Shown in pieces: positions 10,378-22,000 of a stretch of 64,000 bases of DNA. Both the position numbers and the translations under genes were made by a program. The stretch lies in contig OZ023209.1 of assembly GCA_963995525.1 (NCBI GenBank), forward strand, positions 32,856,199-32,920,198. The letters run 5' to 3'. The stretch comes from Escarpia spicata (Eukaryota; Annelida; Polychaeta; Sabellida; Siboglinidae). The notes beneath the pieces are model-generated. The model made no database searches. It saw only the letters and a program-made list of their open reading frames with translations, and was not told the DNA's origin. How positions within the stretch are numbered: position 1 is the first letter of the stretch; each line of letters starts with the position of its first letter.

Positions 10378-10511
10378 TCTGAATACAGGTTTTGAATAGT
10401 TGCCCGTCAGCTCATCGTAGTACTCTTGAGCTGAATTATTTGTGTCACGTTCAATTTCGAATTTGACAGGATTCCTGAAGGCTTGCCCACTGAAGTGCAC
10501 ACTAGCAGCAC
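10378..10511 (-). CDS. CACHD1: CACHD1-like exon: inter-Cache region
   Basis: The acceptor is ggtgtctag|GT and the donor is TTCAGA|GTAGGT. Phase 1 to 0, 134 nt. It encodes 'AASVHFSGQAFRNPVKFEIE' and 'AQEYYDELTGNYSKPVFR'. I recognise no motif by itself; the assignment rests on phase agreement with both neighbours and on good splice sites. Confidence 0.75.
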
Positions 10512-12667
10512 CTAGACACCGTTGAAATAGCAACACGTTAAATAACATAACAATAATATAAATATTGGTGTCACTTTGATAGGTTTCGTGACAATTTCAT
10601 ATAGATTCATGCTAATGAGAATTTCTAGATGCATTATGGTACGAACTTTTCAATACTGCAGTTAGCATTTTTTCTTTTGCCATTGTGGGTAATGACAATC
10701 ATCTTGAAATGCGCCTGTGATCTTCGTTGTTTTCTCAATAATAGTGAAGCGGATATCATAACTGCAGTGAGGATATTCTCACTGGGCCATTCTTCAAATC
10801 CAAGAATGAGACCCAAAAAGTGGTGGCATTTAAAAACAAATTTTGTTTTCAAATGCCACCCCTTTTTGGCGATGTCCATTTTGACATGTAAGATTGATAG
10901 AGTTGTCCGATTTGTGTGATCTTAGTGGCCAAGGTCGAGTTTGAGATGCTCTATGGAATACTTCTACAAAACATTGTTGTCATTTTTCTTTTGTCATATT
11001 TGTGTCCAGGCACCAATTTTGAAATAGGTCTGGCAACTTAATTGTTTACACTATAATATTAGAACCGATAGTACCAGGTCACTCAAATGGTTATACAAGA
11101 TTGATACGTAGCATAGTGTAATTTTTCAAATGCAATCAATTAATTACTTTTAAACCAATATGAAGATAATTAATTGTTTGCAAGAAGGCTGCTAATTTGT
11201 TTGGCCGATGCCAATTTTCGTAAGATTAATAGATTGATAGTTTTCCTATTTGAGGGATCTTCGTGACGAGTACCTATATGTTTATGAGCATAAAACAATT
11301 TGTGCTATTTTTAACCGTCACAAACTTTCATGATAATTATTTAGTGTAGCCGCCTGTAGTCAGGTTTATTCTAATGTTTTCATATATTTGGGATATTAGT
11401 AAACATGAGCATTATTGCATATACTGTGGTATTTGAAACCAAATAATCAATATTCGTATTCGGCTAAAAGCAAGTATTGCGGCCATTTGGCCTCAAATGA
11501 AAGTATGTACCTGTGTTTGAATGCTTATATATTTAGATTGATGTAAAACGTAAACAGATGTATAACAGAATAATTATATCCATGGGACGAACTGTGTCTT
11601 TCTTCTTTTAAGTTGAACGTAGAGAATTATGAGAAAGTGGCATGGCAATAATGTTTAATTGCAAATGGCTGCTTCGAATTAAAGTAACATAATTGGATTA
11701 TTTGCCGTCACAAATAACGGAATAAAGTCGAAATCAATTGTCTATGCCATAGAAGCTGATAAATCTGGAATGTTTAATAATATGTCTGTTTATCCTACAG
11801 GGCAGTCATTGTACGGTTATTTTCGGTGGCCCATATGAAAAACATATATTGGTACGGGGAATCTTACAACTCAGCCAAGTTTCACGCATTTATTGTACAC
11901 GAAGTTCACCGGCGCACGAATTCAATTTGGCCACTCACCATTAACCCAAAATGGGTGCCAGCAAATGCCAACTATCATGTTTGTATTATTAGAGTCAACG
12001 TCATTCACAGATACATTTGCAAACATCTATATTACTTTTTCACGAAATGACACAATGGCATATATGTATATATATATCATATTCAATTAAAACATGAGTG
12101 TGTAACAGCAGTCATAATGTTCAATATCCTATACAAGTGTTTCATGACAAAGTAACATGGTAAGTAATTGCTAATGTCATGTCATGTCACGTTTCTTGCA
12201 CTACTAATTTATTATTTGCACTTTTGCTAATCTCGAGATGAATGCTTTCTTTGTGTAAGATGTAACAGTCATATTAAAACAACTCTGCAGACAAAATGCA
12301 TCAGACAGTAATACGGTGGCATTTGTATTTTCAATTATAATATCGTTGGACCCTAAGGTTGGTTTGACGCCATGCATGGCGTATCACCTAGCGAAAGAAA
12401 ACTATGTTAAATGACAATGAGAACGCTTAATCTCTTAGATTTGTCGCCCCACTGACCTCGGGTTTTTCGAGATATTGACGCTAAAGAAATAATTCCATTA
12501 TTATTATCATTATCTTGTGAACATTAACAGTGTATATAAAATAGTATAGTCCTTAGTTGTCGCCGCAACAACAACTATAGTTTTTGAAAAGTTGTGGAAG
12601 TACATCCAACATCCAGTTGACGCCAGCTAGCTTCCGTACTATCTCCTGCAAGCATGGAACACCTCAC
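10512..12667. other. Intron with no recognised gene; one small palindrome
   Basis: AT-rich intron between exons 12668 and 10378. It holds a near-perfect inverted repeat at 10813-10869 (arms about 27 bp, centred on 'acaaattttgt') and nothing else I can assign. Confidence 0.6.
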
Positions 12668-12833
12668 CTTTCGTGACAAGCCGCGAAAAATGGACGCACA
12701 TGGGCAGCGAAGAGTCTGTCCAGATGTTACCATAGACAAAACTCTCCAACGATAGCGGGCGATCAATCAGCATCTTTGACTTTAAGTTGCTTGCACCAAT
12801 TACAAGACACATCGAGAACTGGGTTCCTAGTAG
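12668..12833 (-). CDS. CACHD1: CACHD1-like exon: Cache domain, last strand and linker
   Basis: The acceptor is strong (ctattcctatccatgcag|CTA) and the donor is AAAG|GTGAGG. Phase 0 to 1, 166 nt. It encodes 'LLGTQFSMCLVIGASN', the closing Cache strand, then 'LSLESFVYGNIWTDSSLPMC', a less conserved linker. Confidence 0.84.
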
Positions 12834-13088
12834 CTGCATGGATAGGAATAGTTTAATTTTACGTAAGCAATCCATTACACATAGTACAAACACAAATGCG
12901 TCTTTTATACGATTCTTACAAGTTACCCGAGATGCACGTCCCCATTTCAATGGTGCACGATTTACGTAATTTTAGTTCGGTACTCCAGATGCAACATATC
13001 AAGAAAGAAAAGCTCAACATGCATAGATGCAGGCAGGCACGCGCACGCTCACACATACATGCACAACATCATACATACATCACTCAGG

Positions 13089-13144
13089 TGCGCGCGTGAA
13101 TGAGTGATGCACGCGCACGCGCGCACACACACACACGCACACGC

Positions 13145-13202
<58 letters not shown>
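13089..13202. repeat. CA/CG microsatellite
   Basis: CGCGCACGCGCGCACAC followed by (CA)n up to 13202, in the short intron between exons 13353 and 12668. Confidence 0.9.
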
Positions 13203-13204
<2 letters not shown>

Positions 13205-13352
13205 GTAATGCTAACAAATACAATATACAATACAAAAAGGATATAATACAAAAAGGATATAAAATCACTATATAGTACACAATACGGTGCTCTTACAAGT
13301 ATGTACGTGCGTAAACCGTACGTACATCTTTGACTGCACGACTGCCACCTAC

Positions 13353-13464
13353 CGGCTTCCACATGAATGTGGAGTTGATGATGATTGTGGTGGTGGGAAT
13401 CGTGTAGACCGGGCCCCGAACAACCGTCCGTCGCGTCATCATACTCATTTCTCCCGGTTCACCC
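13353..13464 (-). CDS. CACHD1: CACHD1-like exon: Cache domain, continued
   Basis: The acceptor is gttaaccag|G and the donor is AAGCCG|GTAGGT (phase 2 to 0, 112 nt). It reads 'GEPGEMSMMTRRTVVRG' then 'NSTFMWKP'. This matches the alpha2-delta 'DGESGEKTF...YTWTPV' block in position. The join to the previous exon (MM-R-GEPGEM) and to the next (WKP-LLGTQFS) makes a continuous Cache strand across an 11-kb intron that holds a CR1 copy and the foldback element. Confidence 0.87.
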
Positions 13465-14199
13465 CTGGTTAACATATCGTTACAAGTGTGTAGATTCGAA
13501 CCCCGATTGATGTACGTAATCATAACGGTGGATCTGCACGTGCACCTGCCAAAAAGGCTGCTGTGCATGTATACAGTTGGTTCATCGTATTAATTATCAC
13601 CTTCTACGTTATTTCATGCTGGCCAAAACATACTAAACTGATCAATACACCAACTCCGTAGCATGCCATTTCCTCCTCCAGTAGTGCGCAGCACCACCGT
13701 GTAATCAACACCTAACTACATATGAACGGTTTCAGGGCAAAAAGCAATGAACGCCATTTTTGAAATTTCGCCCAAACCAGGACTAAATGTTTATTTAAAC
13801 ACACGTTTAGCTAGGATATTTTTTTATTTATACAAAAACGCAATGCATCACGACGTGCACAAAAGAGCGTTTGTTTTCAAAACGCGATCAGCGCCATGTG
13901 TTTTTTTATTTATGAAAACGTGATATATATCCATGTTCAACCAATCAGCACCGCAGTGTCGCACGTGCAGCTACGCGGAGTGACTGCGCGCGCTGTATGA
14001 ATTTATAGCGTTTTGATAACGAAATCAGTTAAAATCAAATTTTTTTAAAAACATATGCAACAAATATTTCAGAGTTTGCCAACATTCTGTATAATTTTGG
14101 GTTTTAAAGATATAATTCAACCTAATTTACAAGTTGTTATTTAAAGTTTGAAGATGAAGCATTAAAGTGACTTTTTCTCAAAACGAAGAAAACGGTAAT

Positions 14200-14700
14200 C
14201 AATGACGTCATTAAATAAGTACGCATGGTTATTAGGTCAAACTGGTAGTATTTCGGTCAAACTAGCGTGCTTTAGGAACTTGTGCGCTTGTACATAGTCT
14301 CACAAATTACGTCATTAAATAAATGCGCATGGTAAATCGGTCGAACTGATAGTAATTTGGTCAAAGTAGCAGGAATTTGGAACTTACGCGGTAGTATATA
14401 GTCACAAAAAATGACGTCATTAAATACGTGCGCGTGATAAACCGGTCGAACTGGTAGTAATTCGATCAAAGTAGGAGGCATTTGGAACTTGCGGACGTGT
14501 ATGTAGTATTTTCAATGAGGTTATTAAATAAATACGCGTGGCAAATCGGTCAAACTGGTAGTAGTTCGGTCTAAGCATTCGGAACTTGCATACGTGTATA
14601 TAGTCCCACAACGTCATTAAATAGGTACGCATGGTATATAATTTATGCAACATCTTTATTTAAACACAAATTAGTACAAGTAGGTACGCGTGGTAAATAA
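14200..14700. repeat. Tandem repeat, 104-bp unit, about 5 copies, with CRE-like sites
   Basis: 'acgtcattaaataa.tgcgcatgg' recurs at about 14203, 14307, 14411, 14516 and 14608, so the period is 104 bp apart from a shorter last unit. Units also share 'gtcaaactggtagta' and 'ggaacttg'. Two of them contain the palindrome TGACGTCA. Confidence 0.8.
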
Positions 14701-15744
14701 CTCATGTGGTATACAAAACGTTTATTTAAGCACAAATGAAATGGCGGCAACCGAGTTTCCGTCCTGCTTTAATTGAAACTATCCTATTCTGTGTATTTAC
14801 ATTTAGACATTGATGAAAACCCCTCTAGCAGTCGAACGTGTGACTAACTTCACATACTAACTAACTTCCACTCGTTGGAAGGTCTTGCTGCAATATATAA
14901 GTTAATTTAACGATCTGTATTTGATATAAATATTTTTTTTAAATACGACGTATTAGTAAGTAACAATATCACAGAGGACACCATTTTCCGTGTCACACAC
15001 AAACAGGAGCGTCATTATTTTTACCTAATTAAATTTCTTATATTATGCCATCGGATACTATGGACCAGGCTCTGTGATTAGACAATATTAATCATCTAGT
15101 AGCCTATTGCAACGATGCCATACAGCATGTACCATTCCTGCATGAACACATCCACGTGCAGCCGCTTCAGCAGCTCCACTTCACGACTCGTCGTGACGTA
15201 TTCGTGCCGATGCTGATGGAGTAAGGACACTGCTGATGGGGTTAGGACACTGTTAGACTTCCTGCTTGGTTACAGACGAAAAAAAGTGCAGTATAGTTTT
15301 GAGAAATGACTTTTAAAAATATTCACTTGCTCTGACATAAGTGCATTTCAGTAGTCAGATTTCTAGATGTGATTGTAGAAGCTGTTGACAGTAAAATTGT
15401 GTCTTTTTAGCTGATTTTACTAAGCGGAAGGGTATTTGGCAGCAGTTTGGCTAGTTGACACTTTAGCCGGATTACTGCCTGCATCCATTTGTAAATATTG
15501 ACGGGTGTCATACGTAAAGGCATTTTGTAAGAGCTAGAAATATTAGATTTTGACTAAACTCGACCAGCATATCAATGAGATGATGACAACGGCAGGTAAA
15601 AAGTTTAATACATTTTCTAGGTCACGTTTTCTTACAATCAGACAAAACGTTAACATGGTCGCCTATGGGAAAACTATCAGTGTGCTAACTCCTGATACCC
15701 TTTTGTTATTTTCCCCGACCGTGTCCATCTTTCCATTGGTGTCC

Positions 15745-15987
15745 TTACACCATACACCACACTCGAACTGGCTCTTCTTGGAGTCTGCGCCGTAACTCAA
15801 CAACGTTATAATGAAGCCCTGTACGGGTACATATTGGTCGAGGGGTCACGAGGGTGCCATTTATCACCACGTCGACTTGACTGAACAGCAAGTATAAAAA
15901 GTTGTTGCCTGGTCCCACGGAACTAACGTCGTTAAGGTCTGCGCCGTCCGCTTTCACCACTTTGGCTCGCACGAAACGTATGAACAC
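15745..15987 (-). pseudogene. Capsid-like gene fragment, left arm (Polinton/adintovirus-type major capsid, putative)
   Basis: A minus-strand fragment of about 80 codons that is frame-shifted near its middle. Its motif order (charged 'ADGADLNDV' turn, Gly-Pro-x-Asn, 'LFSQVDV', 'LVTP') suggests the double-jelly-roll major capsid protein carried by Polinton/Maverick elements and related adintoviruses. Only a small internal part of such a gene is present and no other viral gene is near. The family call is from memory of motif order, without a search. Confidence 0.5.
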
Positions 15988-16649
15988 GTGAGTGTTGTAA
16001 GTTCGTGCCAGTGTAGTGCATTACCGAGTTAACGCCTTAGAATGTTAGCGTATGATCACGTGAACATCGTAAATTCTTGCCAGTTTAGTGAATCACCGAG
16101 GAAAAATTTAGTAAATTCAGCAAATTCAACAACATACACAGGTAAAATTAACAAAATTCAGCAATTTAACCAAGATAGACAGGTACAATTCAGGAAATTC
16201 ATCAAGATAGACAGGTAAAATTAAGCAAATTAAACAAACACAGCAAGATAGACCGATAAAATTAAGGATATTCGGTCAATTCATCAAGATAGACATATAA
16301 AATTCAGCAAATTAATCAATATAGACAAGTACAATTCAGGAAATTAAGCGAATTAATCAATATAGACAAGTAAAATTCACCAAGATAGACAAATACAATA
16401 TTTATAGTTTAACGTGTACCGCCACCACATTTTAGTGTTTCATCAAGGTAGACTTGTACAACTTTCTTACTTCAAAGCGTATGTGTCGTAAATTCTTGCC
16501 ACTGCAGTTAATTTTAAGCGTATGATCGCTTGAACGTCATAAATATTCTTGCCACTTTAGTCCATTACCGAGGTAACGTAGTAAACAAATTAGCTTACCA
16601 ACACAATAGACTTGTATAACTGTCTTACTTTAACGCGTGTCATAAATTA

Positions 16650-16862
16650 GTGGTGTGGCGGTGACACAGGTCTGTGTGATGTGTCGAGTGTCGTAGTGTC
16701 GTGAGAAGTTTGTAGTGCATGCGCTTCACGCACTCGCTTCCAGCTACGACCGCCAGCTAGCCCCTTCACAGGGGAGGAAAGGGAGCCGAGTGCATAAACC
16801 TCCTCTGCTGGTACATAGCCTCTCTGTAGACAAGACTCTAGCATGAACTTCTTGTGGTACAC
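16650..16862 (-). other. Unique loop of the foldback with an open frame of unknown origin
   Basis: The segment between the inner inverted repeats holds a 71-codon minus-strand frame starting MYHKKFMLESCLQRGY. I do not recognise it. It could be captured host or virus sequence, or chance. Confidence 0.3.
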
Positions 16863-18128
16863 TGCGGACAGTTATCACACAGACCTGTGTCACCACCACA
16901 CCACTAATTTACGACTCAAAAGCGTTAAAGTAAGAAAGTTGAAGTGGCAAGAATTTATGACACATACGCGTTCATACGCGAAAAATCCACTACACTGGTA
17001 CGAATTTAGGACACAGACGTGTTAAAGTAAGAAAGTTGTACAATTTTACAGTGTTGGACAGCTAAAGAAGATACCTCGGTAATGTACTAAAATGGCAAGA
17101 ATTTAGGACGTTCACGCATTCATACGCTAAAAATCAACAACACTGACAAGAATTTACGACACATACGCATAACATTAAAAAGGTTGTACAAGTCTATTAT
17201 ATTTGTAAGCTCAATTGTTTTACGAAGCTGCATCGGTAATATACTAAGGTGGCAACAATTTTCGACGTTCACGCATTCACACGCTAACAATCCATTAAAC
17301 TGGCACGCATTTACGACACATACGCATTAAAGTAAGAAAGTTGTACAATTCTATAGTGTTGGTAAGCTAATTTTGTACGAAGTTACCTCGATAATGTGCA
17401 AAGGTGGCAAGAATTTATCACTTATAAACGTTAACGTAAGAATGTTGTACAAGTCTACCGTGCTGAAACGCAAAAAATGTGGTGGCGGCACACACTAAAC
17501 TATGAACATGTTACAAGTCTACCGTGCTGAAATGCTGAATTTGTTCAATTATCTTGCTGAATTTGCTGTATTTTCTGAATTTTACCTGTCTATCTTGCTG
17601 AATTTGTTGAATTTCCTGAATTTTTCCTGTCTGTCTTGATTAATTTGCTGAATTTAATTAATTTATCTATCTATCTTGATTAATTTGCTGAATTGCCTGA
17701 ATTTTATTTGTCTATCTCGCTGAATTTCCTGAATTTCCAAAATTTTACCTGTCTTACTTGATGATTTTGCTGATTTACGTTAATTTTACCTGTCGATCTT
17801 GATGAATTTGCTTAATTTCTTGAATATGTCTTGTCTGTCTTGATGGATTCGCTGAATTTAATTAATTTTACCTGTTTATCTTGATTAATTTGCTGAATTT
17901 CCTGAATTTTGCCTGTCAATCTCGCAGAATTTGTTGAATTTCCTGAATTTTACCTGTCTATCTTAATTAATTCCTTGAATTTGAACTGTCTATATTGATG
18001 CATTTGTAGAATTTTTTGAATTTTACTTGTCAATCATGTTGAATTTCCTGAATTTTACCTGAGTGATGCACTAAGCTGGCAAGAATGTACAACGCTCACG
18101 TGTTCATACGTCGAGCATTAGACTCCAA

Positions 18129-18359
18129 TTGCGAGCAAAAGAGGTGAAAGCAGACGGCGCGGACCTCAACGATGTTAGTCCCGTGGGGCCAGTCAACCAC
18201 ATTTTGTTTGCACTCGCTGTTCAGTCAAGTCGACCTGTTGATGAATGGCACCCTCTTGACCCCTCGACCAACCCGTACCCGTACCGGGCCTACATTGGAA
18301 CATTGTTGAGCTACTGCACAGACGTCAAGAAGACCCAGTTCGAGGGTGGTCAGTGGTGA
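18129..18359 (+). pseudogene. Capsid-like gene fragment, right arm
   Basis: The same fragment as in the left arm, in opposite orientation and about 80% identical by eye. It reads 'ADGADLNDVSPVGPVN' then 'NPYPYRAYIGTLLSY'. It is open for 76 codons, but with an internal frame disturbance relative to the left copy. It is truncated on both sides, so no functional product is expected. Confidence 0.5.
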
Positions 18360-18619
18360 AGAGACACCAACGGAAAGATGGAGACAGTCGGGGAAAATTA
18401 CTAAAGGCTATCAGCATCGGCGCGATACATCTTCTTCTTCCGATTAACCAACCAACTTCAACGTTTTGAAGATTATTGTTGGTATATTTGCAAGGGATGC
18501 GCATCGGGAAAAGGTAGACAAGAGTTCGATAGGAGAATATAGTTTGCAGTTGAAGAAATGAATTTGTGGGGGGTTGGACAGATGAAGGGAAATAATGAAA
18601 TATGGATAGGGGGAGTGGG

Positions 18620-19020
18620 GGGAGTGCTGGTTTTACTTATTGGAAACTTAAGTGGGCAGCAATCCTAACCTTGAAGCAGCCAAGGCTGGGAGCTGACACT
18701 CCTGCCTCTGGAAGTCCATTCCAATCTGGAATGGTCCTCGGAAAGAATGACAATTTCCTGTAGTCTGTTCTAGAAGATGGTACCTTGAATGTATTGCTGT
18801 GGTGATGTCTAGATCTTCTAGTTGGTGCTGTCAGGTTTAGGCTGGATATGTTTACGAGGCCATTTGAAATCTTGAAAAACATTGTGAGGCGGGCAATCTG
18901 TCTCCTTGTCTCCTTGTTTCTAACGTTAAAACAAGAGTAGCGAAGTGGAGCTGCTGAAACGGCTGCACGCGGACGTGTCCATTCAAGACTGGTCCCTGCT
19001 GAACGGCGTCGTTGCAATAG
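18620..19020 (-). mobile_element. 3' end of a non-LTR retrotransposon ORF2 (different family from its neighbour)
   Basis: A 126-codon minus-strand frame contains 'RRQIARLTMFFKISNGLVNI' and 'YRKLSFFPRTIPDWNGLP', the typical C-terminal end after the RT domain in jockey/L2-like elements. It stops with '..AHLSFQ'. The RT core is absent. It abuts the 3' tail of the CR1 copy at 19040. Confidence 0.75.
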
Positions 19021-19039
19021 GCTACTATGTAACGATAAT

Positions 19040-22000
19040 TAGTATTAACAAGATTTTACAAGATTGCCACCCGGAGAATTAACTCTAGGTGGCAGGTGGA
19101 CAAGGAAGCCATTTAGCTTATAGAGAGTCCGACCCTTTTATCTATGTGTAACCCGCCCGTCTGAGGTATGTGTCGATTTTATTTTTAAACATATTCCCGC
19201 TATTAGCACCCACACAATTAGCAGGTAATCTGTTCCATTCATTTACAATCCTTTGTGAAAATGAAAACTTTCTTATATCCAATCTAATCTGCTCCTTTGC
19301 TAATGTAAGTTCATGTCCTCTAGTCATTCTATCTTTCTTAACTGAGAAAAAATATTTCTATCAATATTTTCATAACCCTTCAATATTTTAAACACTTCTA
19401 TCTGATCTCCTCTCAATCTCCTGGTCTCTAGTGTTGTTAAACCGCATTTTTTAAGCGTATTTCGTAACTAAGATCCCTCAGTTTTGGTACCATTTTAGTT
19501 GCTCTCCTCTGCACTCTTTCTAGCATATCTATGTCCTTCCTGCGATATGGCCTCCACGCTTGAATACAATATTCTAAATGAGGCCTAACTACTGTTTTGT
19601 ACAGCGGTATTATTAGCTCTTTTCCTTATATGTTATGTTTCGCCTAATTAATCCAAGGATTGATTTCCCTTTGAAGCTGCAATTCCGCACTGCTCTGAAA
19701 CCTTCATATCAGCAGTGATGGTTAACCCTAAGTCCTTTTCTTTTACAGTAGTACTTAGTACAGTACCCCCCATTGTATATTCTACCTCTTCGTTCCCATG
19801 TCCTGTGTGGATGCATTTACATTTCCCAAAATTGAACAGCAGTTGCCACTTTTCAGACCATTTGATCAACCTGTCAAGATCATCTTGTAAATGTTGTCTA
19901 TCTCCATCACTTTTAATCCTTCTAAACACTTTTGTATCATCCACAAAAGTCAACACCTTGCTTGTTATTTCATCATCCAAATCGTTGATATATATTAAGA
20001 ATAATATAGGTCCTAATACTGATCCCTGTGGTACCCCACTCAATACCGATTTCCAGTTTGAAGCCTCCCCATCAACTACTACACGTTGTCTTCTGTCAAT
20101 CAGCCATTGATCTATCCAGTTTATTATACCATTTCCTATGCCATGGGCCTTTAGTTTAAGTAGTAATCTTTGATGTGGTACTTTGTCGAAAGCTTTTTGA
20201 AAATCTAAGTAGACAATATCTACTGGTGATACCTCATCTACCCACTTAGTGATGTCTTCCAAAAAACATAACATATTTGTTAAGCATGACCTCGCTTTAA
20301 AAAAACCATGTTGAGATGGGTGTATCTAGTTTTGTTTATCAAGAAAATCCACCATGTGATCTTTATTTCGTCTTTCTAATAATTTACAAATCACTGATGT
20401 TAAACTCACTGGTCTACAGTTCTCTGACTTACTACTCGAACCTTTTTTGAATTACGTTATAATGTTTGCTTCTTTCCGTTCTAAAGGAACCACTCCCTCT
20501 TCTAATGACAAGTTGAAAACTGTTGCAAGCGGTAAGCTAATTTGTTCTACAATTTCCAACAGTAGTTTGGGTGGAATTCCATCCACTCCAGGTGATTTAT
20601 TATCCTTCATAGCCCTTATTTTCGTAGCTACCGTTTCCGGGGTTACAATTAATTGTCCTAAATAGTCTGAATCTGCCCCCTTCAACTTAGCCTCTGGTAC
20701 TGGCAGTGAACTAATATCTTCCCTGGTAAACATTGAACTAAAGTACTCATTCAGATCTTCTGCCATTAAGAATCCCTCTGATATTATATTTCCAGCACTA
20801 TCTTCTAGAGGACCGACCTTATCTTGAACTTTCTGTTTGCTTCGAACATACGCATAAAAACTCTTTCTGTCATGTTTTATATTACTAGCTAATTGTTGTT
20901 CATAGCTTCTCTTAGAATTTTTTATTTCAGCTGTAACTTGGTTAAGTGCTTCTTTATAACTGTTGTAGTCTTCAGAATTTCCAGTACATCTATATGACTT
21001 CCACATCATTTGTTTACACTTAATTTTTCTAATGGCTTCTTTCGATAAGTGTTTCTTTTTGGACAGTTTTCCTTGTTTTTTGAAGGGTAAAAATTTATCG
21101 ACTATGCGCTTAATTTCACTCTTTAATATATTCCAGCATTCTGTTGCTGTCTTATTTTTCAGTGTGTTATTCCAGTCTATCTCTGCTAAATATTTCCTCA
21201 TGTCCTTATACCTTCCTTTGTGGAAATTTCTCCCATACTGCTTTTTACTACTCCTTTCTGATTTTATTTTGATGGTAAAATGTATCTGGTTGTGATCGCT
21301 ACTCCCCAGTGGCTCACATATCTTGACATTGTCAACTAATTCATTCTGTGAGGACAAAACTATGTCTAACACATTCTCAATCCTGGTTGGTTCTAGCACA
21401 TGTTGAAAAAGGAAAGTATCTTGAACTAAAACTAAAACTTGTGGTCCTCACTCCCCATACTCTGTTGAGATTTCCATTGTATATGCCCGTGGTTGAAATC
21501 CCCCATAATAATACTGTCCCGTTTGCTTACTTCCCTTATAGCGTTTTGTAATTTTTCATTCTCTTCTATGCTTATGTTTGGACTTCGATAAACTAACCCA
21601 ACTGTTAACGTTGAGTTTCCTGTAACTATGTTACACCAAACAGCTTCTTCGCAATCTGCTTCTCTTTCTAAATTTTATTTCATAAACCTGGATAGATTCT
21701 TTAATTTATAAAATAACTCCACCTCCCTTTCTTCCTATTCTATCTTTTCTAAACATTACATATTCTGTCAGTCCCAATTCAGCATCTGATATATCGGTGG
21801 TGGTCCAGGATTCGGTTATACCTATTATATGAGGGTCAATATCTTCTACCATAATGTTTAGTTCATTTCTTTTGTTTACTATACTCCTTGCATAGAAACA
21901 AACACATTTATATCCAGCTTCAGAAGAGTATTCCAGACTGTTATTTGCCGATTTATTTGTGCTGTCTTTATCTATGCCTCCATTTTCAGGCTTTTCTGTG

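Larger units (their letters stand above)
15690..18412. mobile_element. Foldback element with inverted capsid-like gene fragments at both ends
   Basis: The outer about 290 bp on each side (15700-15990 minus, 18115-18405 plus) are inverted copies of one coding fragment. Inside lie AT-rich 25-35-bp tandem repeats in opposite orientation (about 16085-16400 and 17520-18060), then complementary 'gtaaattcttgccagtttagt' segments. At the centre 'tggtgtggcggtgacacagg' (16651) and its complement (16885) flank a unique loop of about 190 bp. The whole is a 2.7-kb imperfect palindrome inside the intron between exons 24535 and 13353. No transposase is present. Confidence 0.7.

Noticed and set aside
15121..15230. 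Short plus-strand coding-like stretch (FLHEHIHVQPLQQLHFTT)
   Set aside because: Too short and without recognised family or splice context.
16647..16862. Host exon in the foldback loop
   Set aside because: No splice sites with compatible phase, and the sequence is enclosed by the element's own inverted repeats.
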